The notes below the pieces were generated by a model. That model was given only the letters and a program-made list of their open reading frames with translations, had not been told where the DNA came from and made no database searches. 64,000 nt of DNA. It comes from Acidovorax facilis. GTDB taxonomy: Bacteria > Pseudomonadota > Gammaproteobacteria > Burkholderiales > Burkholderiaceae_C. This document shows, one piece after another, positions 52,512 to 62,632 of this stretch. Numbering within the stretch: the first letter of the stretch is position 1; every line of letters starts with the position of its first letter. A program made the position numbers and the translations under genes. Location of the stretch: NCBI RefSeq assembly GCF_023913775.1, contig NZ_JAMXAX010000007.1, positions 1-64,000 of the forward strand. The letters run 5' to 3'.

Positions 52512-54017
52512 ATGTGTGGAATCGTCGGCGTCGTCAGTCCAGCGCCCGTCAATCAGCTGATCTATGACGCCTTGCTGCTCTTGCAGCACCGTGGTCAGGA
52601 CGCAGCGGGCATCGTGACCCAGCAGGGCCGCAAGTTTTTCATGCACAAGGCCAAGGGCATGGTGCGCGATGTGTTCCGCACGCGCAACATGCGCGCGTTG
52701 CCTGGCAATGTGGGTCTGGGCCAGGTCCGCTACCCCACCGCAGGCAACGCCTACAGCGAAGAAGAGGCGCAGCCGTTCTATGTCAATGCACCGTTCGGCA
52801 TCGTGCTGGTGCACAACGGCAACCTGACCAATGCGCGCGAACTTCGCACCGAGCTGTTCCTGACGGACCACCGCCATACCAACACGGAAAGCGATTCTGA
52901 AGTTCTGCTGAATGTGTTCGCGCACGAGCTGGAGCGCGCCACCCGGGGTGTGCCGCTACAGCCTGAAGACGTCTTCACGGCGGTACGTGCGGTGCACAAA
53001 CGCATCAAGGGCTCTTATGCCGTGATCGCGCTGATAGCAGGCCACGGCCTGCTGGCCTTCCGCGACCCGCACGGCATTCGCCCGCTGGCCATGGGGCGCA
53101 GCCAGGATGGAACTGTGATGGTGGGCAGCGAATCGGTCGCCCTGGAGGGCACATCGCATGTGTTCGAGCGCAACATCGACCCCGGTGAGGCGATCTTCAT
53201 CACGCTCGACGGACAGGTGCATGCCCGCCAATGCGCCGAAAACCCGCAGCTCAACCCCTGCATCTTCGAATTCGTGTACCTGGCGCGCCCGGACTCGGTG
53301 CTCGACGGCATTTCGGTGTACCAGGCGCGTCTGAACCTGGGCGAGGCCCTTGCCAAGCGCGTGGTGTCTACCGTGCCACCCAACGAAATCGACGTGATCA
53401 TCCCGATCCCCGAGTCCAGCCGCCCCAGTGCCACGCAATTGGCTCACCTGCTGGGCATCCCATACCGCGAAGGCTTCGTCAAGAACCGCTATGTGGGCCG
53501 GACCTTCATCATGCCGGGGCAGGGTGTGCGCAAGAAGTCGGTGCGCCAGAAGCTCAATGTGATCGGCAGCGAGTTCAAGGGCCGCAACGTGTTGTTGGTG
53601 GACGATTCCATCGTGCGTGGCACCACCAGCCGCGAGATCGTGCAGATGGCACGTGACGCCGGCGCGCGCAAGGTGTACCTTGCCAGCGCTGCACCGCCGG
53701 TGCGTTACCCCAACGTGTACGGTATTGACATGCCCACCAGCAGCGAACTGGTGGCCCATGGCCGCACCGTGGAAGAGATTCGCCAGGCGATTGGCTGCGA
53801 CGCACTGATTTATCAGGATGTGGACGGCATGAAAAAGGCGGTGGGCGCCCTCAATAGCGCCATCGTAGGGTTTGATGCGTCCTGCTTTGATGGTGTTTAT
53901 GTGACCGGAGACATTACCGCCGAGGGCATCGCCAGCCTGAACGAGGGGCGGGTGGGGGTGGAGGAGGGAGAGGAAGACACCTCCCGCCTGGCGCTGCCGA
54001 ATGCCCAAGAGGTTTAG
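52512..54017 (+). CDS. purF: Amidophosphoribosyltransferase
   Basis: A 501-residue enzyme that makes phosphoribosylamine, the first committed step of purine synthesis. The N-terminal nucleophile Cys is exposed after removal of Met (MCGIVGVV). The PRPP-binding motif is [22 protein letters not shown] 52512 is fixed by the need for Cys at position 2. A hairpin without T run lies between it and gltX. Confidence 0.96.
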   Translation: MCGIVGVVSPAPVNQLIYDALLLLQHRGQDAAGIVTQQGRKFFMHKAKGMVRDVFRTRNMRALPGNVGLGQVRYPTAGNAYSEEEAQPFYVNAPFGIVLVHNGNLTNARELRTELFLTDHRHTNTESDSEVLLNVFAHELERATRGVPLQPEDVFTAVRAVHKRIKGSYAVIALIAGHGLLAFRDPHGIRPLAMGRSQDGTVMVGSESVALEGTSHVFERNIDPGEAIFITLDGQVHARQCAENPQLNPCIFEFVYLARPDSVLDGISVYQARLNLGEALAKRVVSTVPPNEIDVIIPIPESSRPSATQLAHLLGIPYREGFVKNRYVGRTFIMPGQGVRKKSVRQKLNVIGSEFKGRNVLLVDDSIVRGTTSREIVQMARDAGARKVYLASAAPPVRYPNVYGIDMPTSSELVAHGRTVEEIRQAIGCDALIYQDVDGMKKAVGALNSAIVGFDASCFDGVYVTGDITAEGIASLNEGRVGVEEGEEDTSRLALPNAQEV

Positions 54018-54031
54018 GCATAGGATCGTTG

Positions 54032-54060
54032 CAGGTCGCCTTGTCCTGGATGGCGACCTG
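54032..54060. other. Hairpin between purF and gltX
   Basis: CAGGTCGCC and GGCGACCTG form a perfect 9-bp stem over an 11-base loop. No T run follows, so it is not a standard terminator. It could stabilise transcript ends or bind a regulator. Confidence 0.45.
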
Positions 54061-54135
54061 GCAGCAAGCTTTGCCCCCGCTCTCTGGATTGATTGAATCT
54101 TGAAACTGGCCCCGCGAGGGCCAGAACTTATTGAC

Positions 54136-55557
54136 ATGACTGATACCACTGCTTCCGGCGCGGGCCGCGTGCGCACCCGTTTTGCCCCGTCTCCCACGGG
54201 ATTTATCCACCTGGGCAACATCCGCTCTGCGCTGTATCCCTGGGCGTTTGCCCGTGCTACGGGCGGCGATTTCATCCTGCGCATTGAAGACACGGACCTG
54301 GAGCGTTCCAGCCAGGCGGCGGTAGACGTGATCATCGAAGGCATGGCATGGCTCGGGCTGGACCACGACGAAGGCCCGTTCTACCAAATGCAGCGCATGG
54401 ACCGCTACAAGACTGTGTTGGCAGAGCTGCAGGCCGCAGGCCATGTGTATCCCTGCTACATGAGCGTGGCCGAACTGGATGCCTTGCGAGAGAAGCAGAT
54501 GGCCGCCAAGGAAAAGCCCCGCTATGACGGCACCTGGCGCCCCGAGGCTGGAAAAACCCTGCCGCCCGTGCCCGAGGGGGTATTGCCCGTGCTGCGTTTC
54601 AAGAACCCGCAAGGCGGTGTGGTGGCGTGGGACGACAAGGTCAAAGGCCGCATCGAGATCAGCAATGACGAGCTCGACGATCTTGTGATTGCGCGCCCGG
54701 ACGGAACACCCACCTACAACTTCTGTGTGGTGGTGGACGATATCGACATGGCCATCACCCACGTGATCCGGGGTGACGACCACGTGAACAACACGCCGCG
54801 CCAGATCAATATCTTCCGCGCTCTGGGCAAGGAGCCGCCCGTGTATGCCCACCTGCCCACCGTGCTCAACGAGCAAGGCGAGAAGATGAGCAAGCGCAAC
54901 GGTGCCAAGCCCGTCACGCAGTACCGCGATGAGGGCTATCTGCCAGATGCCATGGTGAACTACCTGGCGCGCTTGGGCTGGAGCCACGGCGACGATGAGA
55001 TCTTCAGCCGCGAGCAATTCCTGCAGTGGTTCAACCTCGACCACCTGGGTCGCAGTGCGGCCCAGTTCGACGAAGCCAAGCTGCGTTGGGTGAACGCCCA
55101 GCACCTCAAGGCCATGGCCGACGATGCACTGGCCGCGCTGGTGGCGCCTCAGCTGCAGCAGCGGGGTGTATCTGCCGAAGCGCTGGCAGATAGACGGCTT
55201 GCGCGGATTTGCGCCTTGTTCAAGGATCGCTGCGACACCACAGTGGCGCTCGCCGATTGGGCGCATGTCTTCTACGGTGAGGTAACGCCCGTGGATGCGG
55301 AGCGCAGCCAGCACGTTACCGAAGCCATTGCACCCGCGCTGGATGCTTTGGCCGATGCGCTGTCGGCCTGTGCATGGGACAAGGCTTCCATCAGCGCTGC
55401 GTTTAAGCAGGTGCTGGCTAGCCAGGGCCTGAAGATGCCCCAGCTGGCCATGCCCGCACGGGTTCTGACCGTGGGTACGGCCCACACGCCCTCGGTGGAT
55501 GCCGTGCTGGAATTGGTCGGTCGTGAAAAAGTTGTAGCGCGTTTGCGAAACCGCTAA
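54136..55557 (+). CDS. gltX: Glutamyl-tRNA synthetase
   Basis: A 473-residue class I synthetase that charges tRNA-Glu. It has [20 protein letters not shown], in which HLGN stands for the HIGH motif, and KMSKRNGA for KMSKS. ATG 54136 ([10 protein letters not shown]) fits the family length. It lies directly upstream of the tRNA cluster that contains two copies of tRNA-Glu. Confidence 0.95.
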   Translation: MTDTTASGAGRVRTRFAPSPTGFIHLGNIRSALYPWAFARATGGDFILRIEDTDLERSSQAAVDVIIEGMAWLGLDHDEGPFYQMQRMDRYKTVLAELQAAGHVYPCYMSVAELDALREKQMAAKEKPRYDGTWRPEAGKTLPPVPEGVLPVLRFKNPQGGVVAWDDKVKGRIEISNDELDDLVIARPDGTPTYNFCVVVDDIDMAITHVIRGDDHVNNTPRQINIFRALGKEPPVYAHLPTVLNEQGEKMSKRNGAKPVTQYRDEGYLPDAMVNYLARLGWSHGDDEIFSREQFLQWFNLDHLGRSAAQFDEAKLRWVNAQHLKAMADDALAALVAPQLQQRGVSAEALADRRLARICALFKDRCDTTVALADWAHVFYGEVTPVDAERSQHVTEAIAPALDALADALSACAWDKASISAAFKQVLASQGLKMPQLAMPARVLTVGTAHTPSVDAVLELVGREKVVARLRNR

Positions 55558-55622
55558 AAATCTGTCTATAATTCAAGGCTCAGATGATGACAACAAACAC
55601 GGTGTGTTTCGAGTCATTAAGT

Positions 55623-55698
<76 letters not shown>

Positions 55699-55728
55699 AA
55701 GTTTGTTAACGGTTAGTTCCAAGGTTTT

Positions 55729-55804
55729 GACCCTATCGTCTAGAGGCCTAGGACATCACCCTTTCACGGTGAGTACCGGGGTTCGAATCCCCGTAGGGTC
55801 GCCA
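55729..55804 (+). tRNA. tRNA-Glu(TTC), copy 1
   Basis: A 76-base tRNA, GACCCTATCGTCTAGAGG to GCCA. The anticodon loop CTTTCAC gives anticodon TTC for glutamate. Transcribed with the flanking tRNAs. Confidence 0.95.
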
Positions 55805-55856
55805 AGTTGTAGCGCTTGGCTTGTGTTGAAAAGATGCAAGCAAAAGCTGCCTGCCA

Positions 55857-55933
55857 GGAGTGGTAGTTCAGTTGGTTAGAATACCGGCCTGTCACGCCGG
55901 GGGTCGCGGGTTCGAGTCCCGTCCACTCCGCCA
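55857..55933 (+). tRNA. tRNA-Asp(GTC), copy 1
   Basis: A 77-base tRNA, GGAGTGGTAGTTCAGTTGG to GCCA. The anticodon loop CTGTCAC gives anticodon GTC for aspartate. Confidence 0.95.
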
Positions 55934-55937
55934 GTCA

Positions 55938-55976
55938 AAACCCTTGCAGGTCTTTGATATGCAAGGGTTTTTCTTT
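55938..55976 (+). terminator. Terminator after first tRNA cassette
   Basis: An 11-bp stem AAACCCTTGCA/TGCAAGGGTTT with an 11-base loop, then TTCTTT. It would end transcription of the first cassette, implying that the second has its own promoter or is reached by readthrough. Confidence 0.8.
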
Positions 55977-55997
55977 GGTGTAAGCCAGAGAAATTTT

Positions 55998-56073
<76 letters not shown>

Positions 56074-56103
56074 AAGTTTGTTAACGGTTAGTTCCAAGGT
56101 TTT

Positions 56104-56179
56104 GACCCTATCGTCTAGAGGCCTAGGACATCACCCTTTCACGGTGAGTACCGGGGTTCGAATCCCCGTAGGGTCGCCA
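56104..56179 (+). tRNA. tRNA-Glu(TTC), copy 2
   Basis: Identical to the copy at 55729. Confidence 0.95.
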
Positions 56180-56231
56180 AGTTGTAGCGCTTGGCTTGTG
56201 TTGAAAAGATGCAAGCAAAAGCTGCCTGCCA

Positions 56232-56308
56232 GGAGTGGTAGTTCAGTTGGTTAGAATACCGGCCTGTCACGCCGGGGGTCGCGGGTTCGAGTCCCGTCCA
56301 CTCCGCCA
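56232..56308 (+). tRNA. tRNA-Asp(GTC), copy 2
   Basis: Identical to the copy at 55857. A strong terminator follows at 56315. Confidence 0.95.
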
Positions 56309-56314
56309 GTCATC

Positions 56315-56350
56315 AACCGCTGCAGTCGCAAGGCTGCAGCGGTTTTTTTT
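56315..56350 (+). terminator. Terminator after second tRNA cassette
   Basis: A perfect 11-bp stem AACCGCTGCAG/CTGCAGCGGTT with an 8-base loop and a run of six or more T. It is stronger than, and unrelated in sequence to, the terminator between the cassettes. Confidence 0.88.
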
Positions 56351-56450
56351 GCGCCTGCGTTCCTGGTTTGTGGCTGAAGACGGGGTGTGCAAGAATGTGT
56401 AACGGCATGGCCGCACTGAGGGTGGGGCACATCAAAGAGACACGGCGCCC

Positions 56451-59333
56451 ATGACTCCCTCTCGGTGGCAGATCCATTCCCAACATACCGCCAGCTTCAG
56501 AAGTGTGGCTCCTGTGTTGTGGCTGCTGACCGGGGCTGCAGTTGCCGCCTGGGCGTATTTCTCGATGGCGACTCCCGAACGAGTGCGGCATTTCCTGGTA
56601 CTTCACCAGGGGCTGGAAACGCTCTCTATTGTGGTGTCGGCACTGGTCTTTGCGGTGGGCTGGAAGGCGCACAGCATCAATCCTCAGCGGAACGTGTTCA
56701 TCCTCGCCTGCGGGTTTTTGGGTGTGGCCCTGCTAGATTTTTCGCACATGCTGTCGTATGCCGGCATGCCCGATTACGTCACGGCCAATTCGGTGGCCAA
56801 GGGCATCAATTTCTGGCTGCCTGCGCGTTACCTGGTGGCTGTAAGCCTGCTGTGGGCGCTGGGGCTGCACTGGCATGCGCCTGGGGATTCGGCATCTGCG
56901 GGGCCGGGGCGATTTGCCGTGCTGGCGCTGGTCCTGGGCGTTGTCGCAGCGGTTCACGTGCTGGTTTTCTGGTACCCGCACTGGTATCCCGAAACCTACG
57001 GATCAACAGGCCTTACCCCGTTCAAGATTGCGGCTGAATATGGCGTGATTGCCTTGTATGCCGCGTCGCTGGCTCTCTTGTTGCGTCTGGCGAGAGAGCG
57101 TACATCGTTTGATGTGGCTCGCCTTTTCGCTGCGGTCTGGGTGATGGCCCTGAGCGAGTTCTTTTTCACTTTCTACGTTACCGCCACTGATCCTTTCAAC
57201 CTGCTGGGCCATGTCTACAAGGTGGTGGGTTACTACTATCTGTACCGGGCCATTTTTGTGGGCACTATTGAGGCGCCATACCGCGCATTGAAGCAGTCCG
57301 ACAAGGCCTTGCGTGCGGTGCTGGACGCGGTTCCCGATCTCATGTTCGAGGTGACGCGCGGTGGTCGTTATGTCGAGATCCATACGCGCCAGCCCGAGTT
57401 GCTGCTGTTGCCGGCCGAACAGGTTCTGGGTCGCACCATTCACGACATTCTTCCACCGCAGGCTGCTGCGGTGGCACAGCGTGCCATTGACGCGGCTGCC
57501 GAGCACGGGGTTGCCCGTGATTTCCAGTACACACTCGATCTGCCAGATGGCAAGCACTGGTTCGAACTCTCCGTGGCCCGCAAAGTGATGGATGAGGCGT
57601 CAGAGGCGCATTTTGTGGTGTTGTCCCGTGACATCACGCAGCGGGTGCAGACGCTCGATACTTTGCGCAAACTGCGCCATGCCGTAGAACAGGCTCCCAA
57701 TTCGATCTTCATCGCTGGAGCCGACGGCAACATTGAATATGTGAATCCGGCTTTTTCCGTCACCACCGGATACAGCCTTGCCGAAGTTGTCGGGCGCAAC
57801 CCGCGTCTGCTCAGCGCGGGGGGAACCCCGCTGTCTGTTTATGCCGACCTTTGGGCGCATCTGTCATCGGGGCGTGTCTGGCGCGGCGAGTTTCTCAACC
57901 GCCGCAAGGACGGTCGTGAGTACTATGAGTCGGCCATCATTTCGCCGCTGCACGATGAGCAAGGGCGTATCACGCACTACCTGGCCGTGCAAGAAGATGT
58001 GACCGAACGCAAGCGCGACGAAGAGCGTATCCGCAAGCTGGTCAACTTTGATGCGCTTACGGGCTTGCCCAACCGTACGATGTTTGCGTCGCGGTTCAGC
58101 CAGGCGCTTGCGCTGACCCAGCGCAGCGGACAGCATCTTGCATTGCTGTACTTGGATCTGGACCATTTCAAGAATGTCAATGACTCCCTGGGCCACCAGG
58201 TGGGCGATGAGTTGCTGGTGGAGATCGCACACCGGCTGCAGTTGGTGCTGCGCGAGGAGGATACCGTGTCGCGCCCTGGGGGAGACGAGTTCATCATCGT
58301 GCTGCCATTGGCGGATGCGCAGCATGCAGCCCATGTGGCCGAGAGCCTGCAGTCGGAGGTGCGTCGGGTCTGCAGGTTGGGCCACCATGAGCTGGTGGTG
58401 ACGTCGTCCATCGGCATTGCTTTGTATCCAGAGGATGGCCGTGAGTTTGAAACCCTGGCACAGCGTGCTGATGCGGCGATGTTCCGTGCCAAGGAGACGG
58501 GGCGTGACACCTACCGGTTTTTCTCTGCCGATATGCAAGCCCATTCATTGCGGGTGTTGCAGATAGAAAATGCGTTGCGCAGTGCGGTGGTGCAAAACCA
58601 GTTGGCATTGCACTACCAGCCCCAGATCCGCTTGCGCGACCGCAGGCTCACTGGGGTCGAGGCACTGCTGCGCTGGACCCATCCGGAACTCGGCTTGATC
58701 AGCCCCGCAGAGTTCATCCCCGTGGCGGAAAGCAGTGGGCAGATTCTGGGCATTGGCGAATGGGTATTGCGCACTGCATTGGCACAGGCACGCGCGTGGT
58801 GCGAAGCGGGCCATACCGGGTTCACGGTGGCGGTCAATCTGTCGATGGTTCAGTTTCGCCATCCCGGTTTGGTCGAGATGGTGCAGCAGGCACTGGCTGA
58901 CAGCGGGGTGTCGCCTCAGATGTTGGAGCTGGAGCTGACCGAGAGCATTGCCATGGACGCCCCCGAAAAGGTGATCGCCATTGTCCAGCAGCTGTTCGAC
59001 CTGGGGGTGCAGCTGTCCATTGACGACTTTGGCACAGGCTACTCGTCGTTCAGCTACATCCAGCGCCTGCGGGTTCACAAGCTCAAGATTGACCAGTCCT
59101 TCGTGCGCCATCTTGGCGAGGATGGCAGCGCCCAACACATCGTGCGCGCCATCATCGGCTTGGCGCAGAGCCTCGACCTGGAGTCCATCGCCGAAGGGGT
59201 CGAGACGGCCACGCAGTGTGAAGCTTTGTTGTCTTTGGGTTGCAATACCGGCCAGGGGTATTACTTCAGTCGGCCGGTTCCGGCGGCGCAACTGGATGCC
59301 TGGATGACAGAGCGTCGCGTCACCCTGGTTTGA
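56451..59333 (+). CDS. MASE3-PAS-PAS-GGDEF-EAL signalling protein
   Basis: A 960-residue membrane-bound cyclic-di-GMP enzyme. Residues about 15-285 form a MASE3-type multi-pass sensor (HFLVLHQGLETLSIVVSALV, ACGFLGVALLDFSHMLSYAG). Two PAS domains follow (about 290-400 and 410-530). The cyclase domain has GGDEF at 610-614 with an inhibitory-site RxxD (REED) just before, so product inhibition is possible. The phosphodiesterase domain has Glu737 in EALLRW, then ELTESIAMD, IDDFGTGYSS and KIDQSF, all metal-site motifs intact. Both activities look possible. It is a single gene behind the tRNA cluster terminator. Confidence 0.92.
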   Translation: MTPSRWQIHSQHTASFRSVAPVLWLLTGAAVAAWAYFSMATPERVRHFLVLHQGLETLSIVVSALVFAVGWKAHSINPQRNVFILACGFLGVALLDFSHMLSYAGMPDYVTANSVAKGINFWLPARYLVAVSLLWALGLHWHAPGDSASAGPGRFAVLALVLGVVAAVHVLVFWYPHWYPETYGSTGLTPFKIAAEYGVIALYAASLALLLRLARERTSFDVARLFAAVWVMALSEFFFTFYVTATDPFNLLGHVYKVVGYYYLYRAIFVGTIEAPYRALKQSDKALRAVLDAVPDLMFEVTRGGRYVEIHTRQPELLLLPAEQVLGRTIHDILPPQAAAVAQRAIDAAAEHGVARDFQYTLDLPDGKHWFELSVARKVMDEASEAHFVVLSRDITQRVQTLDTLRKLRHAVEQAPNSIFIAGADGNIEYVNPAFSVTTGYSLAEVVGRNPRLLSAGGTPLSVYADLWAHLSSGRVWRGEFLNRRKDGREYYESAIISPLHDEQGRITHYLAVQEDVTERKRDEERIRKLVNFDALTGLPNRTMFASRFSQALALTQRSGQHLALLYLDLDHFKNVNDSLGHQVGDELLVEIAHRLQLVLREEDTVSRPGGDEFIIVLPLADAQHAAHVAESLQSEVRRVCRLGHHELVVTSSIGIALYPEDGREFETLAQRADAAMFRAKETGRDTYRFFSADMQAHSLRVLQIENALRSAVVQNQLALHYQPQIRLRDRRLTGVEALLRWTHPELGLISPAEFIPVAESSGQILGIGEWVLRTALAQARAWCEAGHTGFTVAVNLSMVQFRHPGLVEMVQQALADSGVSPQMLELELTESIAMDAPEKVIAIVQQLFDLGVQLSIDDFGTGYSSFSYIQRLRVHKLKIDQSFVRHLGEDGSAQHIVRAIIGLAQSLDLESIAEGVETATQCEALLSLGCNTGQGYYFSRPVPAAQLDAWMTERRVTLV

Positions 59334-59441
59334 GAGCCTGCTTACGACCGTGCGAAACCGTGAACAGGCTGCTGATGACAGCCGTCTACCTTCCTGGCAA
59401 TGACAACCTCCTCCTCAGGAGGTGCGAAAGGTAGAAGTTTG

Positions 59442-59502
59442 AAGAAAATGGCCTGTAGCACTTTATATGAAAGCATTGTTTGCTATATATTTAATAGCAA
59501 AT
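59442..59502 (-). repeat. Dispersed palindromic repeat, A/T-rich variant
   Basis: Read on the minus strand it contains a TGCTATTAAATATATAGCA hairpin followed by AATGCTTTCATATAAAGTGC and TACAGGCCATTTTC. The order matches the repeat at 46525 but the arms are A/T-rich. It lies in the 204-base gap between the GGDEF-EAL gene and an SDR gene. Confidence 0.55.
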
Positions 59503-59537
59503 AAGGTGTGACGCTGTCGGCACCACAGGCCATTGTT

Positions 59538-60296
59538 TCAGCGTGGTGCCAAGCGGATGGCTCCGTCGAGGCGAATCACTTCGCCATTGAGCATGTCGTT
59601 CTCAAAGATGTGCTGCACCAGCTTGGCATAGTCCTGCGGCGTGCCCAGGCGGCTGGGGAAGGGCACACCAGCGGCCAGCGCGTCCTGAACTTCTTGCGGC
59701 ATGCCAAACAGCATCGGTGTGCCGAAGATGCCGGGGGCAATCGTCATATTGCGGATGCCGTTGCGCGCCAAGTCGCGGGCGATCGGCAGTGTCATGCCGA
59801 CCACGCCGCCCTTGGATGCGGCATAGGCTGCCTGGCCAATTTGGCCGTCATAGGCCGCGACGCTGGCCGTCGAGATCAGCGCACCGCGCTCGCCGGTGGA
59901 TTCGGGTTCGTTCTTGCTCATGGCTTCAGCGGCCAGGCGGATCATATTGAAGCTGCCGATCAGATTGACCGTGATGGTCTTGCTGAACAGCGCGAGGGCA
60001 TGGGCGCCGTTCTTGCCCACTGTTTTTTCTGCGGGGGCAATGCCAGCGCAGTTGACCAGGCCCATGAGCTTGCCCAGCGAAACCGCCTTGGCCACTACCG
60101 CCTGGCCATCGGCCTCGTTGCTGACATCACATTTCACAAAGGCGCCGCCGATCTCCTTGGCCACGGCTTCGCCTTTTTCGGCCTGCATGTCGGCAATGAC
60201 CACGGTGCCGCCCTGGGCCGCCAGCATGCGTGCCGTACCTTCACCCAGGCCCGATGCGCCGCCGGTGACGATGAATACCTTGCCCTTGATGTCCAT
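59538..60296 (-). CDS. SDR, 3-hydroxyacyl-CoA dehydrogenase-like
   Basis: A 252-residue NAD-dependent dehydrogenase of the type II 3-hydroxyacyl-CoA dehydrogenase (HSD17B10-like) kind. It has [10 protein letters not shown] for cofactor binding, [11 protein letters not shown], Ser in [15 protein letters not shown] and YAASK. Such enzymes take part in fatty-acid or branched-chain amino-acid breakdown. A palindromic operator lies 18 bases before the start at 60296, so it is probably regulated as part of an acyl-CoA catabolic regulon. Confidence 0.9.
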   Translation of the reverse strand: MDIKGKVFIVTGGASGLGEGTARMLAAQGGTVVIADMQAEKGEAVAKEIGGAFVKCDVSNEADGQAVVAKAVSLGKLMGLVNCAGIAPAEKTVGKNGAHALALFSKTITVNLIGSFNMIRLAAEAMSKNEPESTGERGALISTASVAAYDGQIGQAAYAASKGGVVGMTLPIARDLARNGIRNMTIAPGIFGTPMLFGMPQEVQDALAAGVPFPSRLGTPQDYAKLVQHIFENDMLNGEVIRLDGAIRLAPR

Positions 60297-60313
60297 GTGC
60301 TGTCTCCTGTAAG

Positions 60314-60333
60314 TGACGTTAACGTAAACGTCA
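60314..60333. promoter_or_regulatory. Palindromic operator upstream of the SDR gene
   Basis: TGACGTT and AACGTCA flank AACGTA. The sequence resembles the recognition pattern of MerR-type LiuR regulators of branched-chain amino-acid and fatty-acid degradation (TTGAC..ACGT..GTCAA type). The match is from memory of that motif, so the regulator name is tentative; the symmetry is certain. Confidence 0.55.
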
Positions 60334-60372
60334 ATTATGGCGCATCGAGGCCGACTTTCTGCAGGCGAAAAA

Positions 60373-60393
60373 AAGCCCGGCCAGGCCGGGCTT
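60373..60393 (-). terminator. Terminator of the iron-type binding-protein gene
   Basis: The stem AAGCCCGGCC/GGCCGGGCTT, followed by a T run on the minus strand, 19 bases past the stop of the gene at 60412. Confidence 0.88.
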
Positions 60394-60411
60394 GTCAGGA
60401 GCCGGGCGGGC

Positions 60412-61464
60412 TTACTGGAAGCCGACGCGGTCCAGCATCTGCTGCACCTTCGTGGTGTTGGCGCCCACTGCGCTGATAGGAATGGTCTCGCTCTTGAAAG
60501 GCTGTCCACCCGTCATGGCCTTGAGGGCAGGGTTGTCCAGGGTCACACCCTTTGCGGCAGGCCACTCGTTGTTGCCGTTGGCAAAGTAGTTCTGTGCTTC
60601 GGGGCTGGCCAGGTATTCCAGAAACTTGACCGCGTTGGCCTGGTTCTTGGAGTGCTTGGCCACAGCGCCGCCCGCGATGTTCAGGTGGGTGCCCCAGGAT
60701 TCCTGGTTGGGGAACACCACGCCCACCTTGTTCACCACAGCCACATCTTCAGGCTTGGTAGAACGCATCATGCGGGCCAGGTAGTAGCTGTTGGTCACGG
60801 CGATATCGCATTCTCCAGCAGCCACTGCCTTGATCTGGTCCGTGTCGCCACCTTTGGGAGGGCGCGCCAGGTTGGCCACCAGGCCCTTGAGCCAGGCCTC
60901 GGCCTTCTGCTCGCCCATGTGCTCTGTCACGGCGCCAAAAAGGCTCAGGTTGTAGGGGTGCGAGCCGGAGCGGATGCACAGCTTGCCCTTGTTTTTGGGG
61001 TCGCCCAGCTCTTCGTAGGTATCGATGTCCGCCTTTTGCATCTTGACCTTGTTGTAGACGATCACGCGGGCGCGGGTGGAAAGGCCGAACCAGGCGATGC
61101 CGCCGTCAGCGGCTGGCTTGCTGCGCAGGTTGGCGGGGATGGCGTCGTTCAGCACCTTGGACTGGATGGGCTGGAAGAGACCGTCAACTTCACCCTTGTA
61201 CAGACGTGCGGCGTCCACCAGCAGGATCACATCCGCGGGCGAGGCAGCGCCCTCGGCCTTCAGGCGCGCCAGGATGCCGGCGTCGTCGGCATCCACGCGG
61301 TTGATCTTGATGCCAGTGGCCTTGGTGAAGCCGCTGTACAGCGCTTCGTCGGTGGAGTAGTGGCGGGCCGAGTAGAGGTTGACGACTTGTTCCTGGGCAT
61401 GGACAACGCCTGCAGCGGCGGCCAGGGCACAAGCACTCAGCAAGGCTTTCACGGTCTTCGACAT
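60412..61464 (-). CDS. Fe(3+) ABC transporter substrate-binding protein
   Basis: A 350-residue periplasmic protein of the FbpA/FutA group. It has a signal peptide ([17 protein letters not shown]), then [20 protein letters not shown] and the iron-binding tyrosine pair in [12 protein letters not shown]. Ferric-binding members deliver iron to an ABC permease, which is not in this window. A TTATT-CTT-AATAA element 50 bases upstream could be part of a Fur box. ATG 61464 fits the signal peptide. Confidence 0.88.
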   Translation of the reverse strand: MSKTVKALLSACALAAAAGVVHAQEQVVNLYSARHYSTDEALYSGFTKATGIKINRVDADDAGILARLKAEGAASPADVILLVDAARLYKGEVDGLFQPIQSKVLNDAIPANLRSKPAADGGIAWFGLSTRARVIVYNKVKMQKADIDTYEELGDPKNKGKLCIRSGSHPYNLSLFGAVTEHMGEQKAEAWLKGLVANLARPPKGGDTDQIKAVAAGECDIAVTNSYYLARMMRSTKPEDVAVVNKVGVVFPNQESWGTHLNIAGGAVAKHSKNQANAVKFLEYLASPEAQNYFANGNNEWPAAKGVTLDNPALKAMTGGQPFKSETIPISAVGANTTKVQQMLDRVGFQ

Positions 61465-61512
61465 GGATGCATCTTTCGGGGTTGTAACTCCGCCAATGAT
61501 AAAGCAAACACG

Positions 61513-61529
61513 AATTATTCTTAATAAAT
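61513..61529. promoter_or_regulatory. Possible Fur-type operator
   Basis: TTATT and AATAA flank CTT in an A/T-rich island within GC-rich DNA, about 50 bases upstream of an iron-transport gene. It matches a Fur box only partly, and the same bases could be a -10 element. Confidence 0.35.
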
Positions 61530-61884
61530 GCCCGAGAGAGAGCGGGATTTGGTGCAAGCGTCTGATGCAGCGCAAAGGCGAGGCTGCCCGCCGGGGAGGA
61601 CGGGGCGGGTATTTTCGACAAGGCCGCCACAACGGGGCCCCGCCGCCCGCCGAACCGGCCGCTGAAGCCGCGCAAAGCCAGTTCCAGTGCGCTGCGCGAA
61701 GGTCCAGGCAAAAAAAAGCCCGGTCATGAACCGGGCTTTAAAAGGATCCCTGAAACGGGGGTTTCGAGAGGATCCAAGGAGACAACTGGTGCACTGCGGA
61801 GGGAGTCCGCAGCGCGTGGTTGAATTATCAGGGTATTCCCTGAATGCGGCCTAGAGGTTGCACTCCAGACCGCAGGTACTGGAC
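61530..61884. other. Gap between binding-protein and phasin genes
   Basis: About 350 bases with no convincing gene. It holds the phasin terminator at 61715-61739 and small hairpins GAAAC/GTTTC near 61752 and CTGCGGA/TCCGCAG at 61794-61812. Confidence 0.45.
61715..61739 (-). terminator. Terminator region downstream of the phasin gene
   Basis: The stem AAAGCCCGG/CCGGGCTTT around a 7-base loop with a T run on the minus strand. It lies 146 bases beyond the phasin stop. Confidence 0.85.
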
Positions 61885-62433
61885 TTAGCGCTTGCGGGGA
61901 GCCGCAGTCTTGGCGGCGTTGGCAGCGGTATTGGCCACGGCGTTGAAGTTGGCTTCGGCTACATCAGACGCTTGCTTGACGGCCTTTTGAACGGATTCAA
62001 AAGCGTTGTTGGCAGCGGAGACGGCGCTCTTCATCACGGCCACAGCAGTTTCGGAGCCGGCAGGTGCGTTCTTGGCGGCGCTGTCGACCAAGTTGGTGAA
62101 GCTCTTCTGAGCATCAGCAGCTTGCGATTCAAAAGCCTTGCCGAATTCGGCGCCGGTGCCCGAAGCGATGTCATACAGGTGACGGCTGTAGGCGGCGGTC
62201 TTTTCAGCCAGGGGCTGGAACAGGCCGGCTTGCAGGGCCAGCAGTTCTTGTGCGTCCTTCACGCCCAGGACAGCCTGGGTGTGGGTAGCGGCTTCCGACA
62301 GAGCGGCGCGCGAAGCGGTCACGTTCAGTTCAACCAGCTTTTCCACGCCTTCGAAGGCCTTGGTGGTCAGACCAAACAGGGTTTCGATGTTGGCTTTGTG
62401 CGAGGCCAGGATTTGTTCAGCGGTCAGCGTCAT
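61885..62433 (-). CDS. phaP: Phasin family protein
   Basis: A 182-residue helical protein that coats polyhydroxyalkanoate granules. It shows the phasin pattern ([40 protein letters not shown], then long Ala-rich helices) and a basic end TAAPRKR. It implies that the host stores polyhydroxyalkanoate. ATG 62433 follows AGGAG. Confidence 0.92.
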   Translation of the reverse strand: MTLTAEQILASHKANIETLFGLTTKAFEGVEKLVELNVTASRAALSEAATHTQAVLGVKDAQELLALQAGLFQPLAEKTAAYSRHLYDIASGTGAEFGKAFESQAADAQKSFTNLVDSAAKNAPAGSETAVAVMKSAVSAANNAFESVQKAVKQASDVAEANFNAVANTAANAAKTAAPRKR

Positions 62434-62632
62434 GTCATATCTCCTAAAAATGAGGGCCTTGAAGGCCAGGTGGTTCACAGACATCTGCGCTGGCCCTGAC
62501 TCGGTAAGTCATGTTGCAGTGCAGCATGGTTTGAATTTTAGGGGCTTCGTTCGCGATTGCAAGGGTTTTTTGTTGCGGTGCAGCAAATTAGGGACGGCCA
62601 CCCAGAAATCCGCCCTTCGCCACAATCGCGTC

